A DNA stretch of 48,503 bases from NCBI RefSeq assembly GCF_002834145.1, contig NZ_PHNT01000019.1, positions 1 to 48,503 of the forward strand, in the 5' to 3' direction. How positions within the stretch are numbered: position 1 is the first letter of the stretch; each line of letters starts with the position of its first letter. Source of the stretch: Roseovarius salinarum. Lineage in GTDB: Bacteria; Pseudomonadota; Alphaproteobacteria; Rhodobacterales; Rhodobacteraceae. The notes beneath the pieces were generated by a model that searched no databases, was not told the DNA's origin, and saw only the letters and a list, made by a program, of their open reading frames with translations. Shown here in pieces: positions 25,123 to 32,585 of the stretch. The position numbers and the translations under genes were made by a program.

Positions 25123-25326
25123 ATGAAACCTGCGTTGCGGATCAAGAGGCTGCTTCATCGCTTTGCTGCCGGTGAATGCGGTGCCGTGACGGTGGAGCAC
25201 ATCGTGCTCGTCGCCGCGCTCATCGGTTTGGGCGTTTCGACAGTCAGCTGCGTACGCCTCGGCACGACATCTCTTGCGAACAAGACCTCCCATGAGGTGC
25301 GATCCACCCCGACGGGTGCCCAGTAG
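25123..25326 (+). CDS. Small Flp-pilin-like protein
   Basis: This 67-residue protein begins at the ATG at 25123 (MKPALRIKRLLHRFAAGE). GGAAGG lies about 10 bases upstream. The segment CGAVTVEHIVLVAALIGLGV matches the pilin-like helix of the upstream gene almost position by position (GAVSVDFIPLVAAIIGLGAG), and both continue with a T-S-L-A-N-K or T-G-L-A-D-K turn. The fifth helix position is Glu, as in type IVb pilins. It is therefore a paralogue lacking the repetitive tail. No tad or prepilin-peptidase genes lie nearby. Role is inferred only. Confidence 0.6.
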   Translation: MKPALRIKRLLHRFAAGECGAVTVEHIVLVAALIGLGVSTVSCVRLGTTSLANKTSHEVRSTPTGAQ

Positions 25327-25468
25327 CAACACGGCGACGGCCCGCCTGAACCATCGGCGCCGGAAACGGGCGACAACAGTTCGAAAGGCGACTCCGACAA
25401 GCGAACAACCCAATTGCACACCCCGAAGGCAGCTTGTATCCACAGGCAAATCCATCTTGGAGGAGAGC

Positions 25469-26416
25469 ATGAGCCGCGCATTCGTTTTTCCCGGGCAGGG
25501 GGCGCAGACGGTGGGCATGGGAAGGGCCCTGGCCGATGCCTATCCGCAGGCCCGAGAGGTTTTCGACACCGTCGATTCAGCGCTGGGTGAAAACCTGTCC
25601 GGTATCATCTGGGAGGGCGATGCCGACACGCTGACGCTGACGCAGAATGCGCAACCGGCGCTGATGGCCACCTCGATTGCCGCGCTGCGCGCGCTTGAAT
25701 CCGAAGGCGTGGACCTTGGCGAAGCGGCGGCTTGCGTGGCTGGCCATTCCCTGGGCGAATACACCGCGCTTTGCGCGGCAGGGGCCCTGAGCCTGGAAGA
25801 CACCGCGCGGCTTCTGCGCACCCGCGGCCTTGCCATGCAGAAGGCCGTGCCGGTCGGCGAGGGGGCCATGGCCGCGATTCTCGGCCTTGACCTCGAGACC
25901 GTGCGCACCGTCGCGGCGGAAGCCGCGCAAGGTGAAGTCTGCGCCGCGGCCAACGACAACGATCCCGCGCAGGTCGTGGTTTCAGGCCATAAGGGCGCGG
26001 TGGAACGTGCCGCCGAACTGGCCCGCGAGAAGGGCGCGCGCCGCGCCATGTTGCTGCCGGTGAGCGCGCCGTTCCATTGCGAGCTCATGCAACCTGCCGC
26101 CGAGACGATGGCCGAGGCGCTGGCCGCGGTCGAGATCAATCGCCCCCGCGTGCCGCTGGTCGCCAATGTCTCTGCCGACCATGTCAGCGACCCGGCGACG
26201 ATCCGCTCCTTGCTGGTCAACCAGGTGACCGGAGCGGTCCGCTGGCGCGAGTCGGTTCTCTTCATGGCGGGACAGGGCATCGGCGAAGCCTGGGAAATCG
26301 GTGCGGGCAAGGCGTTGTCGGGCATGATAAAGCGCATCGACAGGCAGATCACATGCCGCAGCGTCGGGACCCCCGACGAGGTGACGGCGGCCGCCGAGGC
26401 ACTGCGCGCCGGCTGA
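25469..26416 (+). CDS. fabD: Malonyl-CoA:ACP transacylase
   Basis: FabD loads malonate from CoA onto acyl carrier protein to start fatty-acid elongation. The 315-residue protein has the opening FVFPGQGAQTVGMG, the catalytic Ser94 in GHSLGEYTALC, the Gln63 region TQNAQPAL, the active-site His in PVSAPFHCELM and NVSADHVSD further on. GGAGGAG at 25459-25465 sets the ATG at 25469; an upstream extension to 25274 is rejected. It heads the fabD-fabG-acpP block. Confidence 0.97.
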   Translation: MSRAFVFPGQGAQTVGMGRALADAYPQAREVFDTVDSALGENLSGIIWEGDADTLTLTQNAQPALMATSIAALRALESEGVDLGEAAACVAGHSLGEYTALCAAGALSLEDTARLLRTRGLAMQKAVPVGEGAMAAILGLDLETVRTVAAEAAQGEVCAAANDNDPAQVVVSGHKGAVERAAELAREKGARRAMLLPVSAPFHCELMQPAAETMAEALAAVEINRPRVPLVANVSADHVSDPATIRSLLVNQVTGAVRWRESVLFMAGQGIGEAWEIGAGKALSGMIKRIDRQITCRSVGTPDEVTAAAEALRAG

Positions 26417-26455
26417 CCGGTGGCGGGAAACGTTAACGAGGAAAGGACTTCGGTC

Positions 26456-27193
26456 ATGTTCGATCTCACAGGCAGATGCGCGCTGGTCACCGGCGCGTCC
26501 GGCGGTATCGGCGGGGCGATTGCCCACGCGCTTCACGGGGCCGGCGCCACGGTGGGCCTGAGCGGCACGCGCGAGGCGCCGCTGCAGGATCTTGCCACCG
26601 CGCTTGGCGCGCGGGCCCATGTGCTGCCGTGCGACCTGTCCGACGCGGCGGCGGTCGACGCGCTGCCCAAGGAGGCGGCCGAGGCGATGGGCAGCCTCGA
26701 CATCCTGGTCAACAACGCGGGCATTACCCGTGACCAGGTGTTCATGCGCATGTCAGATGACGAGTGGCAGTCGGTGCTCGACGTCAACCTGACGGCGACC
26801 ATGCGCCTGTGCCGCGGCGTGATGCGCCCGATGATGAAGGCGCGGTGGGGCCGGATCGTGAATGTGTCCTCGATCGTGGGCGCCACGGGCAACGCCGGTC
26901 AGGCCAACTATGCCGCCAGCAAGGCCGGTGTCGTGGGCATGACCAAGTCGATCGCCTACGAGGTTGCCACGCGCGGGATCACCGCCAACGCCGTCGCGCC
27001 GGGGTTCATCGCGACGGCGATGACCGACAAGCTGACCGACGATCAGAAGGGGCGGCTCAACGACCAGATCCCGATGGGGCGGATGGGCACGCCCGAGGAA
27101 ATCGCCGCGGCCGTGCTGTATCTGGCCAGCCCCGAGGCGGCCTATGTCACCGGCACGACGCTGCACGTCAACGGCGGGATGGTGATGCTCTGA
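26456..27193 (+). CDS. fabG: 3-oxoacyl-ACP reductase
   Basis: FabG reduces beta-ketoacyl-ACP with NADPH. It is a 245-residue short-chain dehydrogenase with TGASGGIGGAIAHAL (cofactor loop, about residue 12), NNAGITRDQVFMRM and the Ser-Tyr-Lys triad in VNVSSIVG...NYAASKAGVVG. The C-terminal half shows VAPGFIATAMTDKL and YVTGTTLHVNGGM. AGGAAAGGA precedes the ATG at 26456. It starts 40 bases after fabD and is followed by acpP across a 275-base gap with its own promoter. Confidence 0.97.
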   Translation: MFDLTGRCALVTGASGGIGGAIAHALHGAGATVGLSGTREAPLQDLATALGARAHVLPCDLSDAAAVDALPKEAAEAMGSLDILVNNAGITRDQVFMRMSDDEWQSVLDVNLTATMRLCRGVMRPMMKARWGRIVNVSSIVGATGNAGQANYAASKAGVVGMTKSIAYEVATRGITANAVAPGFIATAMTDKLTDDQKGRLNDQIPMGRMGTPEEIAAAVLYLASPEAAYVTGTTLHVNGGMVML

Positions 27194-27282
27194 ACGGGCG
27201 GTACAGAGCGCCCGGAATCACCGTGATTCGGGTGCGGGCAACCCTTGTAAAACAGGTGGTCCTGACCACTTTGGGAAAACAT

Positions 27283-27310
27283 TTGCCAACGGCGCACCAT
27301 GTGCTATAGG
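27283..27310 (+). promoter_or_regulatory. Likely acpP promoter
   Basis: TTGCCA (27283-27288) and TATAGG (27305-27310) are separated by 16 bases in the 275-base fabG-acpP gap, about 160 bases upstream of the acpP ATG. A separate promoter suits the very high expression expected of acpP. The rest of the gap shows no gene. Confidence 0.5.
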
Positions 27311-27468
27311 CGGCTTTGATTTGCCGGGGGCCGGCAAAACTGCATCCGCGGCAGCCCGGCTCCGGCGGGTGAAAACCGCCCGGAAGGGCGAAACGCAGAA
27401 GGCCGCTTCCCGGCGCGGACGGGGCCAAGAACGGGCCGAGGCGCCCACCAGAGGATGAGGGAAACATC

Positions 27469-27702
27469 ATGAGCGATATCGCAGACCGCGTGAAAAAGAT
27501 CGTTGTGGAACACCTGGGCGTGGAAGAGGACAAGGTGGTCGACAACGCCTCGTTCATCGACGACCTGGGCGCCGACAGCCTGGACACCGTGGAACTCGTC
27601 ATGGCCTTCGAAGAGGAATTCGGCATCGAGATCCCCGACGACGCGGCCGAGACCATCCAGACCTTCGGCGACGCGGTGAAATTCATCAACGACGCGTCCT
27701 GA
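27469..27702 (+). CDS. acpP: Acyl carrier protein
   Basis: This 77-residue ACP carries acyl intermediates on a phosphopantetheine arm attached to Ser37 in the universal DSL motif ([20 protein letters not shown]). It is acidic throughout, as expected ([20 protein letters not shown]). It supplies the fatty-acid pathway encoded around it, and acyl-ACP is also the acyl donor for the LuxI enzyme 8 kb upstream. It is followed by a strong terminator. Confidence 0.99.
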   Translation: MSDIADRVKKIVVEHLGVEEDKVVDNASFIDDLGADSLDTVELVMAFEEEFGIEIPDDAAETIQTFGDAVKFINDAS

Positions 27703-27726
27703 CCGCGCCTTCAACCGGACGACCCC

Positions 27727-27755
27727 GAACCCCGCCTTCGCGCGGGGTTCTTTTT
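27727..27755 (+). terminator. Intrinsic terminator after acpP
   Basis: GAACCCCGC (27727-27735) pairs with GCGGGGTTC (27742-27750) around a 6-base loop and is followed by TTTTT (27751-27755). It lies 24 bases beyond the acpP stop. Confidence 0.92.
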
Positions 27756-27890
27756 GTCGTCAAGGGCCGCGAATGGACGTTGCGATGCCGATTTGGCAAC
27801 AGCCGGGCGAGTCGTTAGACTGCACAGTCAGCGCGCCGGGCCTGTGTCCAGCGCGCCGGAATGCAACCCATGCGTGAAAGCGGTGCCGTC

Positions 27891-28634
27891 ATGATCATTT
27901 ATCCGACCCTCGAATTGCACAAAGGCAAATGCGTTTCGCTGACGCGCGGCCGGCTGGAAGAGCCGGTCATATGGCACGTCGATCCGGTCGAGACGGCCCG
28001 CGGCTTCGCCGAGGCCGGCGCGTCCTGGATGCATGTGACCGACATCGACGCGCTTCTCGGCGAAGGTGACAACGCCGACCTGATCGAGGAGATCATCCGC
28101 GCGGCGGGAATTCCCGTCCAGCTGGGCGGCGGATTCCGCTCGCGCGAGCGTGTCGAGGACTGGATCGACCGTGGCGCGGGCCGAATCGTCATCGGCACCA
28201 TGGCCGCGCACGACCCGGACCTCGTGCGCGAACTGGCCAAGCTGCACCCTGACCAGATCGTGCTGGCCGTCGACATCTTCGAAGGTCACGTCATGACGGA
28301 GGGTTGGCGCAGCCGCAGTGCCTTCACCCCGGAGGATTACGTAAAGGCCTTCGACAGCGCGCCGCTGGCGGGCATCATCGTCACGGACATCGACGCCGAC
28401 ATCGAGGAAACCGACGGGGCGCTCGGCGTGATCTCCGGCCTGGCGGCGGAAACGCGCCATCCCGTGATTGCCCGCGGCACGGTGCGCAGCGTCGACGACG
28501 TGGCCCGCTTGAAATACGTGCCCAACATTTCCGGCACGCTGATCGGCCGCGCCCTTCTAGCGCGCGACGTCGATCTTGCCGAGGCGCTGGAGATGGCCCG
28601 CCCCGAACCCGAACCGACGGCGGATTTCCTGTAA
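27891..28634 (+). CDS. HisA-like TIM-barrel protein, altered active site
   Basis: This 247-residue protein has the HisA/HisF half-barrel layout: MIIYPTLELHKGKCVSLTRG at the start, VQLGGGFRSRERVEDWIDRG in the first half, LAVDIFEGHVMTEGW and GIIVTDIDADIEETDGALG in the second. HisA isomerises ProFAR in histidine synthesis using Asp8 and Asp127. Here position 8 is Glu (E8), while the second Asp (D128) and Thr165 are kept. The second phosphate loop reads ARGTVRSVDD instead of the usual Gly-Gly form. It sits between acpP and fabF, not in a his operon. It is probably a paralogue with a changed substrate; the ATG at 27891 is the family start, with a weak ribosome binding site. Confidence 0.8.
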   Translation: MIIYPTLELHKGKCVSLTRGRLEEPVIWHVDPVETARGFAEAGASWMHVTDIDALLGEGDNADLIEEIIRAAGIPVQLGGGFRSRERVEDWIDRGAGRIVIGTMAAHDPDLVRELAKLHPDQIVLAVDIFEGHVMTEGWRSRSAFTPEDYVKAFDSAPLAGIIVTDIDADIEETDGALGVISGLAAETRHPVIARGTVRSVDDVARLKYVPNISGTLIGRALLARDVDLAEALEMARPEPEPTADFL

Positions 28635-28737
28635 ACCCGGGGGCCGCGCGACCGTTCTTCGGGACGTCGGACGCTCTTGCCCTGCGGTGGCAAGGCGGGG
28701 TAAGAGCGCGCAACAGACTACGAGAAAGGGCAGCATC

Positions 28738-29997
28738 ATGCGTCGCGTCGTCGTTACCGGGATGGGATTGGTCACGCCGCTGGCCTGTGGGGTTGAGGAA
28801 AGCTGGCGCCGGATTCTGGACGGTCAGTCCGGAGCGGGCACGATCACCCGTTTCGACGCCAGCAAGCTGGCAACCGACTATGCCTGCGAAGTGCCTGTCG
28901 GAGACGGCAGCGATGGCACCTTCAATGCCGACGACTGGATGGCGCCGAAGGAACGGCGAAAGGTTGACGACTTCATCCTTTACGGCATCGCGGCGGCCGA
29001 CCAGGCGGTGCACGATGCAGGCTGGACACCCGACGACGAGGAAAGCCTTCTGCGCACCGGCGTGATGATCGGCTCCGGCATCGGGGGCTTGCGCTCGATC
29101 GAGGAGACGACGCTGCTCATTCGCGACAAGGGGCCGCGGCGGGTCTCGCCGTTCTTCATTCCCGGCGCGCTGATCAACCTGATCTCGGGGCAGGTGAGCA
29201 TCCAGCACGGCTTCAAGGGGCCCAATCATGCGGTCGTCACCGCATGCTCGACCGGTGCGCATGCGATCGGCGATGCCGCACGCCTGATCCAGCACGGCGA
29301 CGCCGACGTGATGGTCGCCGGCGGCGCGGAGGCCGCGATCTGCGAGATCGGGATTGCCGGGTTCAACGCCTGCAAGGCATTGTCGACAAAGCGCAGTGAC
29401 GATCCCAAGGCGGCCAGCCGTCCCTACGACGTCGACCGGGACGGGTTCGTCATGGGCGAGGGCGCGGGCGTCGTCGTGCTCGAGGATTACGAACACGCCA
29501 AGGCGCGCGGTGCGAAGATATACGCCGAGGTGCTGGGCTACGGGTTGTCGGGTGACGCCTATCACATCACCGCACCGTCCGAGGACGGCGACGGCGGTCT
29601 GCGCGCCATGCAGGGAGCACTTCGGAATGCCGGGGTGGACCCTGCCGAGGTCGACTACATCAATGCGCACGGCACGAGCACGATGGCCGACACCATCGAG
29701 CTTCAGGCCGTGGAACGGCTTCTGGGTAATTCCGCCGCGAATGCGTCGATGACCTCGACGAAATCCGCCACCGGTCATCTGCTGGGCGCGGCCGGGGCGA
29801 TCGAGGCGATCTTCTCGATCCTCGCCGTGCGCGATCAGGTCGTGCCACCCACCATCAACCTGGACAACCCGGCGGTCGAAACACCGCTGGATCTTGCACC
29901 CAACGCGGCGCGCGAGCGCAAGGTGACGACGGCGATGTCCAACAGCTTCGGCTTCGGCGGCACCAATGCCAGCCTTTGCCTCGGGGCGCCGCGCTGA
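28738..29997 (+). CDS. fabF: 3-oxoacyl-ACP synthase II
   Basis: FabF condenses malonyl-ACP with acyl-ACP to elongate fatty acids. The 419-residue protein has the thiolase-fold triad Cys170 (VVTACSTGAHAIG), His311 (INAHGTSTMADTIE) and His347 (SATGHLLGAAGAIEAIF), and the C-terminal SNSFGFGGTNASL loop. The ATG at 28738 (MRRVVVTGMGLVTPLACGVE) matches the family start. Its stop overlaps the mltG ATG (TGATG), so the two are translationally coupled. Confidence 0.97.
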   Translation: MRRVVVTGMGLVTPLACGVEESWRRILDGQSGAGTITRFDASKLATDYACEVPVGDGSDGTFNADDWMAPKERRKVDDFILYGIAAADQAVHDAGWTPDDEESLLRTGVMIGSGIGGLRSIEETTLLIRDKGPRRVSPFFIPGALINLISGQVSIQHGFKGPNHAVVTACSTGAHAIGDAARLIQHGDADVMVAGGAEAAICEIGIAGFNACKALSTKRSDDPKAASRPYDVDRDGFVMGEGAGVVVLEDYEHAKARGAKIYAEVLGYGLSGDAYHITAPSEDGDGGLRAMQGALRNAGVDPAEVDYINAHGTSTMADTIELQAVERLLGNSAANASMTSTKSATGHLLGAAGAIEAIFSILAVRDQVVPPTINLDNPAVETPLDLAPNAARERKVTTAMSNSFGFGGTNASLCLGAPR

Positions 29998-31151
29998 TGT
30001 GGCGGAATATCGCCTCCAACGCGATCACATTCTTCGTCGTTGCCGCGTTCCTGCTGGCCGGGCTGATCCTCTGGGGGCAGCGCGAATACGCCGCACAGGG
30101 CCCGCTGGAAGAAGCGATCTGCCTGCGGGTGGAGCGCGGCGCGACCATGCGCGAGATATCCCGCAAGCTCGAGGAACGCGGGGCCATTGCCAGTGGCGCC
30201 ATGTTCCGTATCGGTGCCGACTACACGGGCAAGGACAGCAAGTTGAAGGCCGGAAGCTGGCTGATACCGGAAGGGTCCAGCATGGCCGAGGTCACTGACC
30301 GTATCACCCGCGGCGGGCAAAGCACCTGCGGCACCGAGGTGGTGTACCGCGTCGGCGTGCGTGGCACCGAAGCGCGGGTGCGCAAGCTCGACCCGGCAAC
30401 GCGCGAATACGAGGTGGCCGCCGCCTTCGATCCCGACGGCAAAGATCCCCCGGAAGCGTTCCGCACGGTCGTCGAGCAGGTCGATACCCGGTATCGCGTC
30501 GCGGTGGCCGAAGGCGTGACAAGCTGGCGTATCGTGCAGGCGCTGGAGGATGTCGAGGTGCTCGACGGCGAGCTCAACGAGGTGCCGGACGAAGGCAGCC
30601 TTGCGCCGGACAGCTACGAGGTGCGCGCCGGCGACACCCGCGCCAGCGTGATCGCGCGCATGCAGGAGGCGCAGGAGGTCATCCTCGCCGCCGCGTGGGA
30701 GGACCGGGCCGAGGATCTGCCGATCGACACCCCCGAGGAGGCGCTGATCCTTGCCTCGATCATCGAGAAGGAAACGGGAGTCCCCGAGGAGCGGCGCCAG
30801 GTGGCAAGCGTGTTCGTCAACCGTCTGCGCGTGGGGATGAAACTGCAGACCGACCCGACCGTCATCTACGGCATCACCGAGGGGCGCGGGGTGCTGGGCC
30901 GCGGGTTGCGCCAGAGCGAGCTGCGCGCGCCGACGCCGTGGAACACCTATGTCAACTTCGGCCTGCCCCCCACACCCATCGCGAACCCCGGGCGGGCGAG
31001 CATCGAGGCGGCGGTTGACCCGGCGGAGACCGATTATCGCTATTTCGTGGCCGATGGCAGCGGCGGCCATGCCTTTGCCAGGACACTTGCCGAGCACAAC
31101 GCGAACGTCGCCCGCTGGCGCGAGATCGAGGCGGAGCGGCAGGCGGACTAG
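29997..31151 (+). CDS. mltG: Endolytic murein transglycosylase MltG
   Basis: MltG is an inner-membrane lytic transglycosylase that cuts nascent glycan strands and sets their length. The 384-residue protein has one N-terminal membrane helix (NAITFFVVAAFLLAGLILWG), a LysM-like region (about residues 40-100) and the YceG catalytic domain with the conserved Glu in LILASIIEKETGVPEERRQV, then QTDPTVIYGI and SPYNTY-type NTYVNFGLPPTPIANPG. The start ATG overlaps the fabF stop. The fabF-mltG pair directly precedes the GTA region, an arrangement known from Rhodobacter. Confidence 0.95.
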   Translation: MWRNIASNAITFFVVAAFLLAGLILWGQREYAAQGPLEEAICLRVERGATMREISRKLEERGAIASGAMFRIGADYTGKDSKLKAGSWLIPEGSSMAEVTDRITRGGQSTCGTEVVYRVGVRGTEARVRKLDPATREYEVAAAFDPDGKDPPEAFRTVVEQVDTRYRVAVAEGVTSWRIVQALEDVEVLDGELNEVPDEGSLAPDSYEVRAGDTRASVIARMQEAQEVILAAAWEDRAEDLPIDTPEEALILASIIEKETGVPEERRQVASVFVNRLRVGMKLQTDPTVIYGITEGRGVLGRGLRQSELRAPTPWNTYVNFGLPPTPIANPGRASIEAAVDPAETDYRYFVADGSGGHAFARTLAEHNANVARWREIEAERQAD

Positions 31152-31304
31152 GCAAACGGCGCAGGTCGGCTTTTGCCGCGGCGCCGCCTTTGCCGACCCG
31201 TGCGCCGGGCGCGATCAGGGTGGCGCTCCGGGCGCCCCCGGTTTTCCAGCGTTTCGCCATCGGGCCGCCCCGGAACCGCCCCCGTTCGCGGGCAGGGTTT
31301 CACC

Positions 31305-32036
31305 ATGAAAACCGAGAAGGTCAGCGATATCGGGCAAACCCTCTTGCCATCCGGGACGGACGGCGGGATGCTGGTGATGATCGTGGTCGCAGCGGTCGTG
31401 CTGGGCTTGCTCGCCGTGTTCCGTGTCTGGGTGGCCCTTGCGCCGCAACCGAAGGCAGCGCCACGCCGGCGCAAACGCCGCCGGTGGACCCCGCGCGCGC
31501 AGACGGCCGAGGCAAAGCACGGGGCACGCCGCCTGTGGGATCCGCGCGAACAGGTCGACGCGGTGTCGCATGTCGATTTCGAACGCCGGCGTCTGCTCAA
31601 CGCGGGCGAATACCGGGTTCTGACGGAACTGGAGGCTGTCGTCGGACGCTATACCAAGGGGTGGCGCGTCATGGCGCAGGTCAGTCTGGGCGAGATCATC
31701 CAGCCGTGCGCGACCAGCGCCTCCGAGCAGGCGTGCCGCGATGCCCGCGCCTCGATCAACTCGAAGCGGCTGGATTTCGCGGTTTTCGACAGGGACGGCT
31801 TTCTCGTGCTGGCCGTCGAATACCAGGGCCGCGGGCATTACCACAAGCAGTCCTTCATGCGAGACGCCGTCAAGCGCGAAGCGCTGCGCCGCGCGGGCGT
31901 GCAGATGCTGGAGCTCGAGCCCGAGTGGGACCGGACGCAGCTGGAGGCGGCCTTCAGGAAGCTTGTCGGGTTATCCCCCACCCCGGCGCACGCGGGTACC
32001 CCGCGGGATCAGGCCGCCGCCGCTGCGCGCGCCTGA
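31305..32036 (+). CDS. Membrane-anchored DUF2726 protein
   Basis: This 243-residue protein has one membrane helix near the N-terminus (MLVMIVVAAVVLGLLAVFRV), then a very basic stretch (RRRKRRRWTPR) and a C-terminal DUF2726 domain (about residues 95-215: LLNAGEYRVLTELEAVVG, RLDFAVFDRDGFLVLAVEYQ, GHYHKQSFMRDAVKREALR). DUF2726 resembles restriction-endonuclease-like folds, with D-x-V-E and similar acidic residues, and is suspected of nucleic-acid binding. The ATG at 31305 is preferred over the upstream arginine-rich extension. It lies between mltG and the GTA promoter, 65 bases before the TTGACT element. Confidence 0.8.
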   Translation: MKTEKVSDIGQTLLPSGTDGGMLVMIVVAAVVLGLLAVFRVWVALAPQPKAAPRRRKRRRWTPRAQTAEAKHGARRLWDPREQVDAVSHVDFERRRLLNAGEYRVLTELEAVVGRYTKGWRVMAQVSLGEIIQPCATSASEQACRDARASINSKRLDFAVFDRDGFLVLAVEYQGRGHYHKQSFMRDAVKREALRRAGVQMLELEPEWDRTQLEAAFRKLVGLSPTPAHAGTPRDQAAAAARA

Positions 32037-32100
32037 GCGGTTTCGTTGAAAAAACCTGAATGAGCCGGGCGTTTGGTCGGCGGCGGGTCAGCGGTTTCGC

Positions 32101-32129
32101 TTGACTTAGCGTGCGGTTTCTCCTATAGG
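32101..32129 (+). promoter_or_regulatory. Putative GTA operon promoter
   Basis: TTGACT (32101-32106) and TATAGG (32124-32129) are 17 bases apart, a close match to the sigma-70 consensus at both elements and the strongest promoter-like sequence in the window. Transcription would begin near 32136, 108 bases before the orfg1 ATG. An intrinsic-terminator hairpin follows within the leader. Confidence 0.7.
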
Positions 32130-32154
32130 TTGTGTCACGCTGGAAGAAATGGGC

Positions 32155-32189
32155 AAGCGGCCCCGGGGCACCCCGGAGGCCGCTTTTTT
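32155..32189 (+). terminator. Intrinsic terminator inside the GTA leader
   Basis: AAGCGGCC (32155-32162) pairs with GGCCGCTT (32178-32185); an inner stem CCGGGG-CA-CCCCGG (32163-32176) stacks on it with one bulged A. Six T (32184-32189) follow. The hairpin is about 20 bases downstream of the predicted start site and 54 bases upstream of the orfg1 ATG, so it would stop most transcripts before the GTA genes unless read through. It could also end read-through from the DUF2726 gene. Confidence 0.85.
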
Positions 32190-32243
32190 CGTTTCGCTCG
32201 TGCGGAGGGCACCGGGACTGCAACGCATGAGGCAAGAGCACGC

Positions 32244-32585
32244 ATGACTTTGATCACCCCCGACGCGGAGCCCACGGAACTGGGTTCCTCCATCGCTTTG
32301 CTGCAACGCCAACTGGCGGACATGCGCGCAGAGATGGAGGCCATTCAGGACCGGATCAGGGCAGGGGAGTTCGACGAGATCAGGAACGCGGCCCGCGCCA
32401 TCGCCGAGATCCGGCAGTGGCTGCGGATCGCTTTGGAAACGGAGGCGCAAATTGAAAAACGTCACAAGCAAGACAAGGGAATCCACCACGACTACGCCCT
32501 CGACCTCGACGAGGCCCGGTCTTCGGTCCGCTGCCGCCTGGATCGTCTCAGAAGATGCGGATGTTCAGGACGCGTTCCTGAATGA
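32244..32585 (+). CDS. orfg1: GTA orfg1, small terminase subunit
   Basis: The small terminase starts DNA packaging into GTA particles. The 113-residue protein is helical (IALLQRQLADMRAEMEAIQD, IRNAARAIAEIRQWLRIALE) with the conserved C-terminal part DYALDLDEARSSVRCRLDRL found in GTA homologues. The ATG at 32244 follows a weak AAGAG. It overlaps the large terminase gene by 134 bases in a different frame. Unlike phage small terminases, GTA versions lack strong sequence specificity, which fits near-random packaging of host DNA. Confidence 0.85.
   Translation: MTLITPDAEPTELGSSIALLQRQLADMRAEMEAIQDRIRAGEFDEIRNAARAIAEIRQWLRIALETEAQIEKRHKQDKGIHHDYALDLDEARSSVRCRLDRLRRCGCSGRVPE

Noticed and set aside
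24202..25518. Minus-strand frame of 438 codons over the pilin-like genes
   Set aside because: Low-complexity Ser/Ile/Ala repeats arise from reading the 18-bp DNA repeat backwards; no ribosome binding site, and the paralogous pilin helix supports the plus strand.
31165..31197. Inverted repeat GTCGGC/GCCGAC after mltG
   Set aside because: Only 6 bp with a 21-base loop and no T-run; could be chance in GC-rich DNA.
32155..32189. Simple end-of-gene terminator for the DUF2726 gene
   Set aside because: Not excluded, but it lies about 120 bases past that stop and downstream of a strong promoter, so a leader element of the GTA operon is the better reading.
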